Positions 9,189 to 18,000 of a stretch of DNA of 64,000 nt are shown here, piece after piece. The DNA comes from Lentibacillus sp. Marseille-P4043 (lineage in GTDB: Bacteria; Bacillota; Bacilli; Bacillales; Amphibacillaceae): the NCBI RefSeq assembly GCF_900258515.1, contig NZ_LT984884.1:3723381-3787380 (forward strand), given 5' to 3'. Within the stretch, counting starts at the first letter, position 1. The number at the start of each line of letters is the position of its first letter. The position numbers were made by a program, and so were the translations under genes. Below the pieces are notes generated by a model. That model was not told the origin of the DNA, made no database searches, and saw nothing but the letters and a program-made list of their open reading frames with translations.

Positions 9189-10466
9189 TTAATCCGAACG
9201 CAGCATTTTTAAAAATTCCTGCCATTTCGATTGGTTCATTTTTGTAATGCTTTCACGGTGTTCTCGGATATTATATACCGTAAAATCACGATAACAAAAT
9301 GAGGAGCGCTTTATTAATTGGCTTAACACGCTTACATCCTCATATAGTCTTCCATTTTCAAAGGAAACTACCGGAAATCCGCCTTCTTTTTTTAAAATAG
9401 ATGTTCGATATATTCTTGGTCCGAGTGGAAAACGATACGTTAGCAAGTCTTCCAAACCGTTGACAGCCACTCCTTGGGAAACGCCTTTAAAAAGAACGTC
9501 TGCCTCTGCCGAAAGCTGTTTCCATCTTCTTAGGTTGCCGTATAGTACCGAAATATCCTTAGGAAGATCTGATAAATACTGCTTGATCAGAGAAATGGCA
9601 TCTGGATCAAGCCAATCATCCGCGTCTAATTCTAAGATAAAGTCGGATGTCACATGTGGTAATAAATCATTTAGTGCCTTTGCTTTTCCCTCATTTGCTT
9701 TACTAAATACAGTCACTTGTTCCCCATCACTCCATCGTTTTAATTGGTCATGGGAACCATCAGTTGAGCCATCATCCATAATTAAAATTTGATCAGGCTG
9801 TTCGTTTTGCAATAAACATGAGGCAATAGCATTTTCTACATATTCACCCATATTGTAATTGGCTATTATAATCGAAATCGATGGATGATCCGGTTTAATT
9901 TTTTCCAGTTGGTATTTTTGTATAAATGCTTGCCTTTCCACTGTGTTAGTCGAACTATTTTTTCTTGCTTGTTTCAGAAGACCGTCCTTGAAAACGGAAT
10001 TCTCCACATTCGCAAATCTAGCGGGAAACAGCGCCTCTTTAAATGGCAGTTGGTGGCTGGATAAAAACTGCTCCTGCTTGAGAAATGATGTACGTAGGAA
10101 TAATGGACGTTGGAGGGTTATGTTACGATTACGATAAAACGTTCCTAACATCGTTTTTTCATCGGGCAACTGAAGGGATTCAGCGCTTATCGAGGGAGAA
10201 AGGTAATCTGCTTCTTGCAGCAGTAACACGTAAAGACTAGCTAGACGAGAGATAGTGGCATTCAATGTATTTCCTAGATAATTATTCTTAACCGTAATAA
10301 ATTGAAGCTGGCCAGCAAAATCGTACTGGCCCTCTAATAATCTTCCTTGTTCCTGGAAAACAATTACGGATTCCAGTCTGGCATTCACATTTTTCAGAGA
10401 GGTTAACGCCTTTTGCAATACAGTCTTATCGGAATAATGAACAAGTATGGCGGTTATATCCTTCAA
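9189..10466 (-). CDS. Family 2 glycosyltransferase
   Basis: About 425 residues. A GT-A domain occupies the C-terminal half: ISIIIANYNMGEYVENAIAS, then MDDGSTDGS and the metal-binding ELDADDWLDP. The N-terminal half starts DITAILVHYSD, a second degenerate GT2-like region, so this is a two-part enzyme. The TTG at 10466 has GGAGG 8 bases upstream and starts just before DITAILVHY. In-frame ATGs at 10481 and 10523 are less well supported (GAAGGA abutting, or no site). Convergent with the glycan genes across the minisatellite; probably part of the same cluster. Confidence 0.85.
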   Translation of the reverse strand: MKDITAILVHYSDKTVLQKALTSLKNVNARLESVIVFQEQGRLLEGQYDFAGQLQFITVKNNYLGNTLNATISRLASLYVLLLQEADYLSPSISAESLQLPDEKTMLGTFYRNRNITLQRPLFLRTSFLKQEQFLSSHQLPFKEALFPARFANVENSVFKDGLLKQARKNSSTNTVERQAFIQKYQLEKIKPDHPSISIIIANYNMGEYVENAIASCLLQNEQPDQILIMDDGSTDGSHDQLKRWSDGEQVTVFSKANEGKAKALNDLLPHVTSDFILELDADDWLDPDAISLIKQYLSDLPKDISVLYGNLRRWKQLSAEADVLFKGVSQGVAVNGLEDLLTYRFPLGPRIYRTSILKKEGGFPVVSFENGRLYEDVSVLSQLIKRSSFCYRDFTVYNIREHRESITKMNQSKWQEFLKMLRSD

Positions 10467-10575
10467 TCGTAAGTCCTCCATTCCTTCAAAGGTTCTTACA
10501 TTACCGGATTTAATCTTTATCATTGTATTCGGTTTCGATATTGAATATTCAAATTTATGGGTACCTTAAATCATA

Positions 10576-11226
10576 TCATTTCGCAATAGACGAATCTCTC
10601 ACCCGTTTTTCCAGTTTGCTTGCTTCTATCCGCTCAATAAACTTTTTACATTTTAAAAAGGAATACTGAAAAATTGGACTTTGGACGAAGGTGAAGATAA
10701 ATGTAAAAATAAACACAGGGCCGCCTAGAAGCAACCCAATTACGAGCACACCGGTCTCCGTAATTATTCGCACCCTTCTAATTGGTGCTCCAAGCTTATC
10801 GGAAATCGACAGCATAAATCCGTCACGCGGACCAGAACCGACCCCAGCTGCATTATAGATCCCACCGCCGACACCCATGATTATAATTCCAACAATAATA
10901 ATCAGAATATCCAGCCACGTATGTGTTGCATGTGGCAGTATATCTAACCACAAAAAGAAATCCACACATGACCCTACTAAAAAGGCATTTAAAAATGTGC
11001 CGATCTTGATATAGCTCTTATCGAGTATCCACGACACAACAATTAATGTCATTCCACAAATGATATTCCATGTTCCAATGGAGAAACCAAACATTTCAAA
11101 CAACCCCACATTTAGCACATCCCAAGGGTGGATGCCCAAATGCTGCACATTGATTGTGGTGGAAATTCCCAAACTAAAAAAAATAACCCCTACGACAAAA
11201 AAGGGCCAGCGAATAGCTTGAATCAT
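10576..11226 (-). CDS. YczE/YyaS/YitT family membrane protein
   Basis: Integral membrane protein of 216 residues with about five hydrophobic segments and the family signatures GIHPWDVLNVGL near residue 31 and GVGSGPRDGFM near 127. Family members are of unknown biochemical function; B. subtilis YczE is tied to lipopeptide and polyketide production. AAGAAGG precedes the ATG. About 40 bases beyond the glycosyltransferase N-terminal region, same strand, but with no sign that it belongs to the glycan pathway. Confidence 0.8.
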   Translation of the reverse strand: MIQAIRWPFFVVGVIFFSLGISTTINVQHLGIHPWDVLNVGLFEMFGFSIGTWNIICGMTLIVVSWILDKSYIKIGTFLNAFLVGSCVDFFLWLDILPHATHTWLDILIIIVGIIIMGVGGGIYNAAGVGSGPRDGFMLSISDKLGAPIRRVRIITETGVLVIGLLLGGPVFIFTFIFTFVQSPIFQYSFLKCKKFIERIEASKLEKRVRDSSIAK

Positions 11227-11337
11227 AATTGACCTTCTTTCACTCTAGCAAGATATAAGACCCATCTTAAAATAGGATGAAAAATAAGTCAATTTAGACA
11301 GTTGTATGGAAGTCATACCCCACTATCCCACAAGCTT

Positions 11338-12000
11338 TTACGCAAAAAATTGAAATTTCGTTCGTACATTAGCCATGATTTTTATTTGTCCTGGCTCGAT
11401 TGTAGTAGATGTATTTTCTTCCATTGTAGCAAATGCCTTATGTGTGGCTGGTGATTCGTTCATTTCTTCTACAATTTTAAGTGGCTTAGCATCAAGGTTC
11501 AGCTCCATCGTTTCTGCGATTGTTTGAGCTTTAGCAGTTGCATCCCTCAACGCAGCACTCAACGCTTGTTGGTAATAGTGTTGTTTATCAGCTACCGTAA
11601 ACTCGATTGCTGATACGCGATTCACCCCATTTTGTACAGCTGCATCGATAATTTTCCCCACCTGTCCACCCTCATCCATTTTAACCGTAAGCGCATGAGT
11701 AACTTCATACCCTCGAAAAACTTGTTTTCCATCCACGTAATCGTACCTTGGATAAATATTGTACGTAGCTGTTTGAATGTTTTCTCGCGGAATCCCGAAC
11801 TGTAATAATGCTTGCATGACTTGATTTATCTTTTGTGCATTTTCCTGTTGTGCCATGGTAAGCGACTCGTTTTGGGTGACAACTTCCAACTCGATCATCA
11901 CAATATCCGGCTCGACTGAAATAGCTGCAGTCCCAGTAACCGTCATCACTCGAGGTTGCTGTTCTCTAAATGAAGGTACATATGAATAATACAATCTCAT
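11338..12000 (-). CDS. SIMPL (DUF541) domain protein
   Basis: About 220 residues with the SIMPL domain pattern: VMTVTGTAAISVEPDIVMIELEV at the N-terminus, then IQTATYNIYPRYDY and GYEVTHALTVK. Family members form oligomeric assemblies; function in Firmicutes is not established. No signal peptide is visible, so it is likely cytosolic or peripheral. ATG 12000 (MRLYYSY) has AAAGGTGG immediately upstream; the longer ATG at 12030 has none. Confidence 0.85.
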   Translation of the reverse strand: MRLYYSYVPSFREQQPRVMTVTGTAAISVEPDIVMIELEVVTQNESLTMAQQENAQKINQVMQALLQFGIPRENIQTATYNIYPRYDYVDGKQVFRGYEVTHALTVKMDEGGQVGKIIDAAVQNGVNRVSAIEFTVADKQHYYQQALSAALRDATAKAQTIAETMELNLDAKPLKIVEEMNESPATHKAFATMEENTSTTIEPGQIKIMANVRTKFQFFA

Positions 12001-12084
12001 TCCACCTTTCTTGAAGGTATAGTAGATCATATGCCTATATGTATGAAATGGTTATGAATGGGGATTGGGAAAGTTCTTGATTAT

Positions 12085-12585
12085 TCAAACTGCAAACCAA
12101 CGCAGTGCCCGCTGCTCCATTTCCCTCACAAACTCTTTTTTTGCCAGGCTATACTCACTTGTATTTTCAAACCGCTGCGCCAGCCCTTCTTTAAAATGAC
12201 TATACTTAGCTACCTCTTCTGGATGGGAACGCAGATAATCTCGAAATACTAAATGCCGTTCAATTTGTGGGTTATCGAACTGATAAAAATGAATGTGATG
12301 TGTTCTATTGTCCCCGCCCTTTCGAAATAACCTTCTACCTTCAATTCCCCATTCTCCAGCAATATCATATCTGAGAGCATCCATTCTGTTGTTGAACGAA
12401 TCAATCTTCTTGATGTTTTTTACAACACACATCATATCGATGACAGGTTTTGCCTTCATGCCAGACGTGCTTCCAAAATGTTCAAATTTGATTATTTCAT
12501 CGCCAAATATTGATTTCAGAAATTGAGCCTCATGCTGAAACATTCGCGCCCAGTTTTCGTCAAAGTCGGTGAGCCGAACTTTCAT
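12085..12585 (-). CDS. GrpB family protein (UPF0157)
   Basis: 166 residues with the GrpB/DUF157 pattern: DFDENWARMFQHEAQFL, then FEHFGSTS (nucleotidyltransferase-like GS motif), KPVIDMMCVV and HHIHFYQ. This family has a nucleotidyltransferase fold but no settled function; some members are fused to dephospho-CoA kinase. The start at 12585 has GGGAGG 7 bases upstream; the longer frame from 12648 lacks one. Confidence 0.88.
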   Translation of the reverse strand: MKVRLTDFDENWARMFQHEAQFLKSIFGDEIIKFEHFGSTSGMKAKPVIDMMCVVKNIKKIDSFNNRMDALRYDIAGEWGIEGRRLFRKGGDNRTHHIHFYQFDNPQIERHLVFRDYLRSHPEEVAKYSHFKEGLAQRFENTSEYSLAKKEFVREMEQRALRWFAV

Positions 12586-12736
12586 GTGGAAACCTCCCTT
12601 ATCGTACACTTTTCCCGCATTAACATGTTGCTCGTTTAATTTCAACATCTGTAGATTATCTCTTTTGAATTTTCTGGTTCCTGACTGCTTAATTCAAATC
12701 CAACAACTTTTCCCACTTTGAGTCCCTCCTAGTTCA

Positions 12737-12768
12737 CAAAAACGCCCAGACAATTCCAGGCGTTTTTG
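12737..12768. terminator. Rho-independent terminator after GNAT gene
   Basis: AAAACGCC and GGCGTTTT arms around a 12-base loop, with a T-run on either strand. It lies directly after the stop of the minus-strand acetyltransferase. Confidence 0.85.
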
Positions 12769-12770
12769 TT

Positions 12771-13175
12771 TTAGCGTCCCGATTGCTTTTTATAGTTCCT
12801 AAAAATCATGCCATTTGACCTTTGCATTCCGAAATTTTCATAATAGGGAACTAAATCGTCATCACAGCACAAATCAACCATGTATATGTCATCAAGTTCT
12901 TGTAGTATCCGGTTTACTAATTCCTTACCAATTCCCCTATTCTTGTATTTTGGTAAAACTTCGAGGAATGGAATGTAAGCAGACAGAACACCATCACTTA
13001 CTGCGCTAATAAATCCAACCACTTGATTCGATCTATCATCAATTGCAATAACAACCTTACTGCTTTTCTTTAATAATTTTAAATGGGTTTGCTGGTTTGG
13101 CGGATTTGGCCAGTCTACAAAAAAACCCTCTACCATATCAGCAGAAATACCCTCGATCGAAATCTTGTACATCAT
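12771..13175 (-). CDS. GNAT family N-acetyltransferase
   Basis: About 134 residues. Acetyl-CoA binding motif A is seen as EVLPKYKNRGIGKELVNRIL, with a preceding strand GFISAVSDGVLSAYIPFLEV and a C-terminal YYENFGMQRSNGMIF. The start at 13175 (MMYKISIEG) has GAGGAG about 10 bases upstream; 13229 would add 18 residues without a site. Substrate not predictable. Confidence 0.85.
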   Translation of the reverse strand: MMYKISIEGISADMVEGFFVDWPNPPNQQTHLKLLKKSSKVVIAIDDRSNQVVGFISAVSDGVLSAYIPFLEVLPKYKNRGIGKELVNRILQELDDIYMVDLCCDDDLVPYYENFGMQRSNGMIFRNYKKQSGR

Positions 13176-13229
13176 CAAATAGCAACTCCTCATTTGGTTT
13201 AAATGATTAGAAGGATGATATATGATCAA

Positions 13230-13641
13230 AAGTAAAGTAACAAAAAAGGACCTCCAATCACCTGTGGATATTAATAACTATTCGATGTGAAATCCAAAAA
13301 ACCTTTTATTTGTCTTTACTTTTTGACTTGGGGTCTTTGACTATTGACTAAGCTAACGCAGATTCTTAAGTAAATTCGCAGCACTGAATTATTTATTGTA
13401 GTGGATGTGAATTTAATGCGAATTTCCTATTTAAGCTAAATATACTCAGTAATCTTATATTAACATTATTGAATATTTGTTAAAATTAGTATTGAGATTG
13501 TGAAAAGATGTACCGTAACTATGGGGAAGCATAGTGCTAAAAATGCCAGTATTTTTGAAGAAAAATGGTGAAGAAAAGTACCAAAATACTCCTTCCTTAG
13601 TGAAAATGGGCAGTTAAATATACAAAGAGAGGGGGGATAAA
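13230..13641. other. Non-coding stretch with no recognised feature
   Basis: AT-rich, about 410 bases between a minus-strand acetyltransferase and a plus-strand membrane protein gene, so it holds both upstream regions. I see no stable hairpin, repeat or clear sigma-A hexamer pair. Confidence 0.5.
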
Positions 13642-14292
13642 ATGATAAGAAGTAAAGTAGCACTTATTAGTTCAGTAGTTATTTTAAGTATATGTATGTG
13701 TTTGTTTTTCCCGTTTCCAAGTAATGTAATGTTAGAAGCAAACACTATATTCATGTCATTTCCAATTCGCAATCAAGATGGATATATTCTTCTTGGTATA
13801 ATTGGGTCCATTTTGTTTATCATTGCTATGATTTTACTTGTCATTGGCATGAAGAAATACCACGTTCGAACTATAGTAATAGTTATAATCGTATATTCAT
13901 TATTACCGAACTTTTTAATTACAATGTATCAAGAAACGTTAGCAAGTGGCATAACAGCTATTTCATATGATAGCAATGGCGAGTGCGATTTTGAGGACGC
14001 GGGCGAAGACTTATTGAATGGTGAATGCAATCTTATATTACATAATCGGAGCAATGAAGCTGTGTCATTTGAATTAGAATTTTTGGATTCCTTCATGGAA
14101 GATGATGTACGAATGGGGGCACTTATGAACTTAGCTGGTCCATATCGTATTACGATCGAATCAAATCATAAAAAATCTATTCATTTAAAGAAATTACTTG
14201 ATTTATCAGAAGTTCCTAACCATATTAATGGAGGGACATCATCTAATGTTCATATTAAGATAATTGATGGGGATAAAACACGCACTTTATAG
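13642..14292 (+). CDS. Hypothetical membrane protein
   Basis: 216 residues, family not recognised. Hydrophobic segments near residues 7-25, 48-68 and 75-95, then a soluble C-terminal region of about 115 residues with two cysteines (GECDFED, GECNLIL) spaced 18 apart that could form a disulfide if exported. AGAGAGGGGGG lies 5 bases before the ATG, which supports real translation. Confidence 0.7.
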   Translation: MIRSKVALISSVVILSICMCLFFPFPSNVMLEANTIFMSFPIRNQDGYILLGIIGSILFIIAMILLVIGMKKYHVRTIVIVIIVYSLLPNFLITMYQETLASGITAISYDSNGECDFEDAGEDLLNGECNLILHNRSNEAVSFELEFLDSFMEDDVRMGALMNLAGPYRITIESNHKKSIHLKKLLDLSEVPNHINGGTSSNVHIKIIDGDKTRTL

Positions 14293-14444
14293 TAATTGTC
14301 CCTCTTTATTTTAATAGAGAATTACATGCCTATGGAAACTTTAGCTAACCGGCAATTTTAGTGAAGAACCCAGATTCATCTTTATTCAGCAATCCGAACA
14401 GATAGTGGTGTGAAGTATATTTCTTTAAATAGGATGTGAATTTA

Positions 14445-14654
14445 GTGAAACTAAGCTACAAAACGGTATTTTTAACGCTGCTTGGAATTTTACTAGGTGC
14501 TTCAATAGTGACTGTTTTAAAAGGGCTTTGGGGTGATGAATTTGATTGGGAACAGTGGTTAGTATTCATGGCGGGGGGGATATCGGGGGGGTTAATCATG
14601 CTTTTTTTTGTACTGATAAGCAATAAAATAGGAAAAAGAAGAAAAGACAGCTAA
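14445..14654 (+). CDS. Small hypothetical membrane protein
   Basis: About 69 residues with two predicted membrane segments (TVFLTLLGILLGASIVTVL, then FMAGGISGGLIMLFFVLI) and a basic tail KIGKRRKDS. GTG 14445 is about 9 bases after AGGATG; GTG 14436 is another in-frame option but too near the binding site. Runs of G at 14574-14590 (gcggggggg, cgggggggtt) are frameshift-prone. Family not recognised. Confidence 0.5.
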   Translation: MKLSYKTVFLTLLGILLGASIVTVLKGLWGDEFDWEQWLVFMAGGISGGLIMLFFVLISNKIGKRRKDS

Positions 14655-14793
14655 AAAGTCAATTAACTTAAAGTAATCTTACCGAAAAGCTCTATTTTTT
14701 CAAAATTGGAATTAGCTTACTACAGGAATGCTTACGATCATGATTTCTTCTAATTAGTTTCAGAAAACGATTTACTATAAAATATACTTATGA

Positions 14794-15602
14794 CTCAACT
14801 TTCGCACCAATAAAATAAGATCAACAGTTAGCTGAGGCAAACTTGAAACGTTTCTAATAATTGCCTTACAACCTTGGTAAACATAAAGATTGTTTTCTAA
14901 AAGATTAGGACTGCGATTACTCGTCCCATCGAAAGCGTTTGTGGTTTTGTATATAAAAGAAATAAAATGCGAAGTAACTAAGAAATTGCTCCCTCGCCGT
15001 TCCGGAAATACACTACGCTTTCCGTGGGCGGCTGCTGAGCCTCCTCGTGCTGGGTGCTCGCCTGAGTTGCAAGTAATTCGGTGAAGTATCACTCCTCGCA
15101 ACTCGAAGCTGACTCGGTGGAAGTTTTGCTCGTCGCACTGCGGGGTCTCACCTAGTCTCCGCGTATTTCCTCCACTGGTTTTGCATTTACTACCATTAAC
15201 TGTAGTAGTATGTGTTCTACCAAGCCACATTCTACCGCTTCACTAGTCCGGGTGAGTGGAGGGTGGTGACTCCTGCGGGAACAATGGTTTTCGGTGGGGC
15301 GAGTTAGCGCAGCCCCAGCACGTGTCCGAAGACCCCGCAGGAAAAGGAGGGTCGACTAAAACCGTCCTTTGCGGACAACGTCGACATACCCCTCGCCGGG
15401 GCAAGGAGGCTGAGGCCGTGCCCGCGGAAAGCATCCACCCGGATCGATCCCGGACGGCGGCAAATGCGCGTACTTATAGAAAAGAGTCTAGCAGTCACAG
15501 ATTGATTAAATGTGATTAATCCAAGTCAACTTGAGCAGTTAATCTCCATCCTTCCTCATTCTATCAAGGCTTATTTGTCCATTTCACGCTGCGAAAGTTG
15601 AG
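14794..15602 (-). mobile_element. MITE-like non-coding element, copy 2
   Basis: 809 bp, inverted relative to copy 1 at 1292-2035, with the same 13-bp terminal inverted repeats. The 6-base sequence TTATGA flanks both ends directly, a clean target-site duplication. About 82 bases (15052-15133), absent from copy 1, interrupt the GC-rich segment and hold their own hairpin (GAGTTGC...GCAACTC, inner GTGA...TCAC). The right end lies only 31 bases before the DUF4256 start codon. No transposase is encoded. Confidence 0.8.
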
Positions 15603-15633
15603 TTATGAGTAAAAACAAAAGGAGGAAACAAAC

Positions 15634-16215
15634 ATGACAAAGAAAAATGCAGTTAGCAACAAAAAGGAGTTGTCACTAGAAGAACGTGAAGAATTACTCA
15701 AAGCATTGAAAGACCGTTTTGAGAAAAACATGAACCGTCATAAAGATCTTGAATGGGCTAAAGTCCAAGCAAAGCTAGATGCTAATGCTGAAAAACTGTG
15801 GTCGCTCCATGAAATGGAAAGAACTGGCGGTGAACCAGATGTTGTCAAACATGATAAAAGTGAGGACGAATACATTTTTTATGATTGTTCAGCGGAAAGT
15901 CCCAAAGGTCGCAGAAGTGTTTGTTATGACCGTAAAGCGCTGGAATCAAGGAAAAAACATAAACCAGAAAATAACGCGATTGATATGGCAACTGCCATGG
16001 GTATTGAACTTTTAACGGAAGAACAATATCGATCGTTGCAGGAACTTGAAAATTTCGATAGGAAAACGTCGAGCTGGGTGCAAACACCTTCTGATATTAG
16101 AGAACTCGGCGGCGCTCTTTTTTGCGATTATCGCTTCGGGCACGTCTTCGTGTATCACAATGGTGCGGAATCTTACTATGGTGCCAGAGGGTTCCGTGGT
16201 TCGTTAAGAGTCTAA
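15634..16215 (+). CDS. DUF4256 domain-containing protein
   Basis: 193 residues matching the DUF4256 pattern: EEREELLKALKDRFEKNMNRH at the N-terminus, CYDRKALESRK centrally and FCDYRFGHVFVYHNGAESYY near the C-terminus. Soluble, function unknown. AAAGGAGGA lies 8 bases before the ATG. Only about 16 bases separate the mobile element from this binding site, so its promoter must lie inside the element, or transcripts must read through it. Confidence 0.85.
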   Translation: MTKKNAVSNKKELSLEEREELLKALKDRFEKNMNRHKDLEWAKVQAKLDANAEKLWSLHEMERTGGEPDVVKHDKSEDEYIFYDCSAESPKGRRSVCYDRKALESRKKHKPENNAIDMATAMGIELLTEEQYRSLQELENFDRKTSSWVQTPSDIRELGGALFCDYRFGHVFVYHNGAESYYGARGFRGSLRV

Positions 16216-16306
16216 ATTATGCACAGACAGCTAAAACGTTAATTTGAGAACGGATCACCTGGTGAAAAGCTTAACTTTAATTATTGGATGCTCTACGAAT
16301 ATGAGT

Positions 16307-16339
16307 ATAGTTTACGTGAATTAATTTCACGTAAACTAT
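16307..16339. other. Perfect 14-bp hairpin of unknown role
   Basis: ATAGTTTACGTGAA and TTCACGTAAACTAT around a 5-base loop. No T-tract follows on the plus strand. It lies in about 310 bases with no gene between DUF4256 and the IS element; a 92-codon frame across it has no ribosome binding site and runs into the IS. Confidence 0.5.
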
Positions 16340-16528
16340 TGGTCCATTACCTAAACAACAGGGAATCGTCAATTCGATGGTTCCTCTTTCCATCTAATCC
16401 AACCATTAAGCATGAGAATCCCTTAAACGTTGAATCCCCCCGCCAGTTAACACCAGGAAACACTGAAATCCAAAAAGAAATATATATCGGAAACTATAAA
16501 CACATCTATGATAAAGTATATATTCAGG

Positions 16529-17939
16529 CACTAGCGTTGCATAAAACTAGTCGGAATGTTCTGTAAACATTATTTCTGTAATTTTTGCCAAAAAGTCAAA
16601 GTCCAATTAAAGGTGGCTCTGTCCATCTGGTAAAATTATACAATTAATACAAATTAATACAACCTACGACAATATCATTTATTACGGTACTGTCTTATTT
16701 TCAAATCGATGTAGCCAAATGTAAGCTGGTTTCCATAACGCGGCCTTTAACCAACGAGTAATTCGAAGCAGTGACTTTTTGCTTTTCGTTTCCAGTTGGA
16801 TGAGCACATGCAAACAATAAGTGATGAGCGCAATATAGATTTGATTTTGTAATGCTGTTTCACTCATTCCGTAAAAATGTTTGATTTCCACGTGCTGCTT
16901 TAACCATTTGAAAAATAATTCGATTGCCCAGCGTGATCGATAAATATCACTAATTTCTTGTGGTTCCAAGTCAAATCGATTCGTGATTAATCGAAGGATG
17001 TTTCCCTTCGTATCCATCACTTCAAGAAGACGAAATACGTTTTCGCACCGATTTTGTGTGGATCCTATGAAAACCATTCTGTCAGATAGAACCGATGATT
17101 CAGCTGGAACGGAAAAGGAACATACTTCACGAATGACGGCATTTTTCTTAATTCTGGATGCAAAGAAGTATCCTTCGTCTGTCATCCTGTCAAATCGTTC
17201 GTAATCCACATAGCCGCGATCAAAGACGTACATGGCTTCCTTGTCATCAACGAGAACTTCAAGCTGATTACGATCATGTTCTTTCGCCACTGTGATCTCA
17301 GCTTTCTCAGGATAGACTGTATCTTTATCCATGAAAACGAGTCGTAAATGTAGTTTCACACCAGCCTTTGTTTTACGGAACTTTGCCCACTTATAATTGG
17401 TTAGGTTAAGAGGCAAGGTGCTAGAATCGATAATTTTTAATGGCAAATTCTTGTAGGCCTTATTGTGATATCCACGTATCTGCTGCACAAGATCGGAAAA
17501 CAGGGTCGCTAGTATGGATGGGTCGATTTCTTTATTCTTTCGGGAAAGCTGTGATGCGCTAATTGATTCAAAACCAACAGCTTTCTGAAAATCTGCATCC
17601 AATAAAGCGTCACTTAATGCTTGGAGCCCTTCCGTTTCATGTACTTGTGCATAGAGCATCAGTTTAATGTAGGCTTCAGTCGTAAGTTTTTTGGTATAGC
17701 TATCTTGATTTAAGTTTTTAACTTGATTAAAAAGATTTTTAGTATTTATAGGTGCAATCCATTTACCAAATGCTGATTTTGGTGTATTCTTGTCCATATT
17801 GTTGGTCCTTTATATTGGATTTGGACAGGAAAACCACCTGACCTATTCATTATAAAGGATTTTTTGTTGTCTATACAGCCAAAAAATTGAACATTGCCAA
17901 TATTTTTTATTATTAAATTTAATTAATGCAACGCTAGTG
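16529..17939 (-). mobile_element. IS4-family insertion sequence, intact copy
   Basis: 1411 bp bounded by inverted repeat CACTAGCGTTGCAT. The 9-base direct repeat ATATTCAGG immediately flanks both ends, matching the 9-12 bp duplications of IS4-type elements. A single full-length transposase fills it. The intact duplication and frame suggest a recent insertion. It sits 61 bases upstream of the menC-like start codon. Confidence 0.93.
16682..17797 (-). CDS. IS4-family transposase
   Basis: 371 residues with a DDE catalytic core. First Asp in IIDSSTLPL (near residue 125), second in FDRGYVDYERFD, and the IS4 signature Y-x2-R-x3-E-x6-K in YRSRWAIELFFKWLK carrying the catalytic Glu. An N-terminal region KLTTEAYIKLMLYAQ resembles the DUF4372/IS4 N-terminal domain. 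AAAGGACC precedes the ATG. The frameshifted copy at 36659-37770 is nearly identical. Confidence 0.95.
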   Translation of the reverse strand: MDKNTPKSAFGKWIAPINTKNLFNQVKNLNQDSYTKKLTTEAYIKLMLYAQVHETEGLQALSDALLDADFQKAVGFESISASQLSRKNKEIDPSILATLFSDLVQQIRGYHNKAYKNLPLKIIDSSTLPLNLTNYKWAKFRKTKAGVKLHLRLVFMDKDTVYPEKAEITVAKEHDRNQLEVLVDDKEAMYVFDRGYVDYERFDRMTDEGYFFASRIKKNAVIREVCSFSVPAESSVLSDRMVFIGSTQNRCENVFRLLEVMDTKGNILRLITNRFDLEPQEISDIYRSRWAIELFFKWLKQHVEIKHFYGMSETALQNQIYIALITYCLHVLIQLETKSKKSLLRITRWLKAALWKPAYIWLHRFENKTVP

Positions 17940-18000
17940 ATATTCAGGGGATTCTCTAACTACTCCCTACCTTTCTAGCGTGACGAATGGAGGTAAAAAA

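Noticed and set aside
16288-16566. 92-codon plus-strand frame
   Set aside because: No ribosome binding site; it crosses the 14-bp hairpin and runs into the IS left end, so its C-terminal end is IS sequence.
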